DNA of 64,000 bases from Arachis hypogaea. Its lineage: Eukaryota; Streptophyta; Magnoliopsida; Fabales; Fabaceae. Below the pieces are notes generated by a model that had not been told where the DNA came from, did not search any database, and saw only the letters and a list, made by a program, of their open reading frames with translations. Positions within the stretch are counted from its first letter, which is position 1, and every line of letters begins with the position of its first letter. The translations under genes and the position numbers were made by a program. Shown here piece by piece: positions 63,779-64,000 of the stretch. The stretch is taken from the NCBI RefSeq assembly GCF_003086295.3, contig NC_092053.1, forward strand, positions 89,376,745 through 89,440,744, written 5' to 3'.

Positions 63779-64000
63779 AAAATATATCAAAACAACTCTA
63801 TATGAAAACAAAAAAAAAACATGAAATATATCAACGAATTCTCGTGATCAAGTTGACCAACTTATGTCACCATTAGAGAAGCCTTTCCACATGGTGGTCT
63901 CTACTCTACTATCCCAAATTGACCAACCTCGTAATACATATATCAAACTAAATCATCACAAATATATTAAATGTTCGTACCTGATAAATAATAAGAATGC
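63779..64000. other. Unassigned right flank
   Basis: AT-rich sequence with an A tract (63811-63819). No ORF, LTR end or repeat that I can name. Confidence 0.4.

Noticed and set aside
1..64000. Host protein-coding genes
   Set aside because: Every ORF with recognisable motifs belongs to a retrotransposon; no other ORF has convincing length, composition or exon structure.

Overview
This 64 kb window looks like plant nuclear DNA made of nested LTR retrotransposons. I see no host gene, tRNA gene, rRNA gene or CRISPR array. Five primer-binding sites are visible; four are exactly TGGCGCCGTTGCCGGGGA, the complement of the plant tRNA-Asp 3' end, and one (element F) has a single mismatch. The only complete polymerase is of the Athila type of Ty3/Gypsy. 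From memory, the palindrome CTGGCGTTNAACGCCAG and LTR starts of the type TGATGAGCGGATAA are very common in peanut (Arachis), so an Arachis chromosome is my best guess. That is inference.

Layout (letters are mine). M: remnant of an older Gypsy pol, minus strand, 1-329 and 9704-10225. C: complete minus-strand element 330-9703 inside M, 5-bp target duplication GACAC. L and K: LTR pieces 10226-12352. J: 3' LTR and truncated internal region 12353-14303. I: minus-strand element in pieces (14304-14404 and 27299-29748), its LTR split by G. G: plus-strand, no ORF, 14405-27293, duplication GTAAT, with F inside its 5' LTR. F: minus-strand, 14850-22035, duplication AAAAG. A: plus-strand Athila-type element 29749 to about 38520, gag-pol in one frame with three stops, 3' LTR lost. 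B: minus-strand 38621-45938, lacks RT, RNase H and the integrase core, 3' LTR lost. E: minus-strand, 45939-48603 plus 56406 to about 60590, gag and protease only. D: plus-strand complete element 48604-56400 inserted in E's ORF3, duplication AGGTC. H: 3' half of a D-like element, about 60591-63511. Right flank 63512-64000: a weak possible MULE remnant.

How the parts relate. Only A carries RT, RNase H and integrase. C and E carry gag, protease and ORF3; B carries gag, protease, an integrase C-terminus and ORF3; D and F carry unrecognised proteins; G carries none. The non-autonomous elements were presumably copied in trans. What they share with A is non-coding: the tRNA-Asp PBS, a pair of small stem-loops just after the ORF, a hairpin plus polypurine-tract-like module found before the 3' LTR and again internally, and CG-rich palindrome arrays upstream of the TATA-like box.

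The strongest candidates for something undescribed are two covarying RNA structures: the twin stem-loop (stems change in compensation, loop AGGCAA kept) and the duplicated hairpin/PPT module (stem changes, RGRA tetraloop kept). Next is a 17-bp palindrome repeated on a 31-bp register in U3, in 3' UTRs, and inside A's coding sequence.
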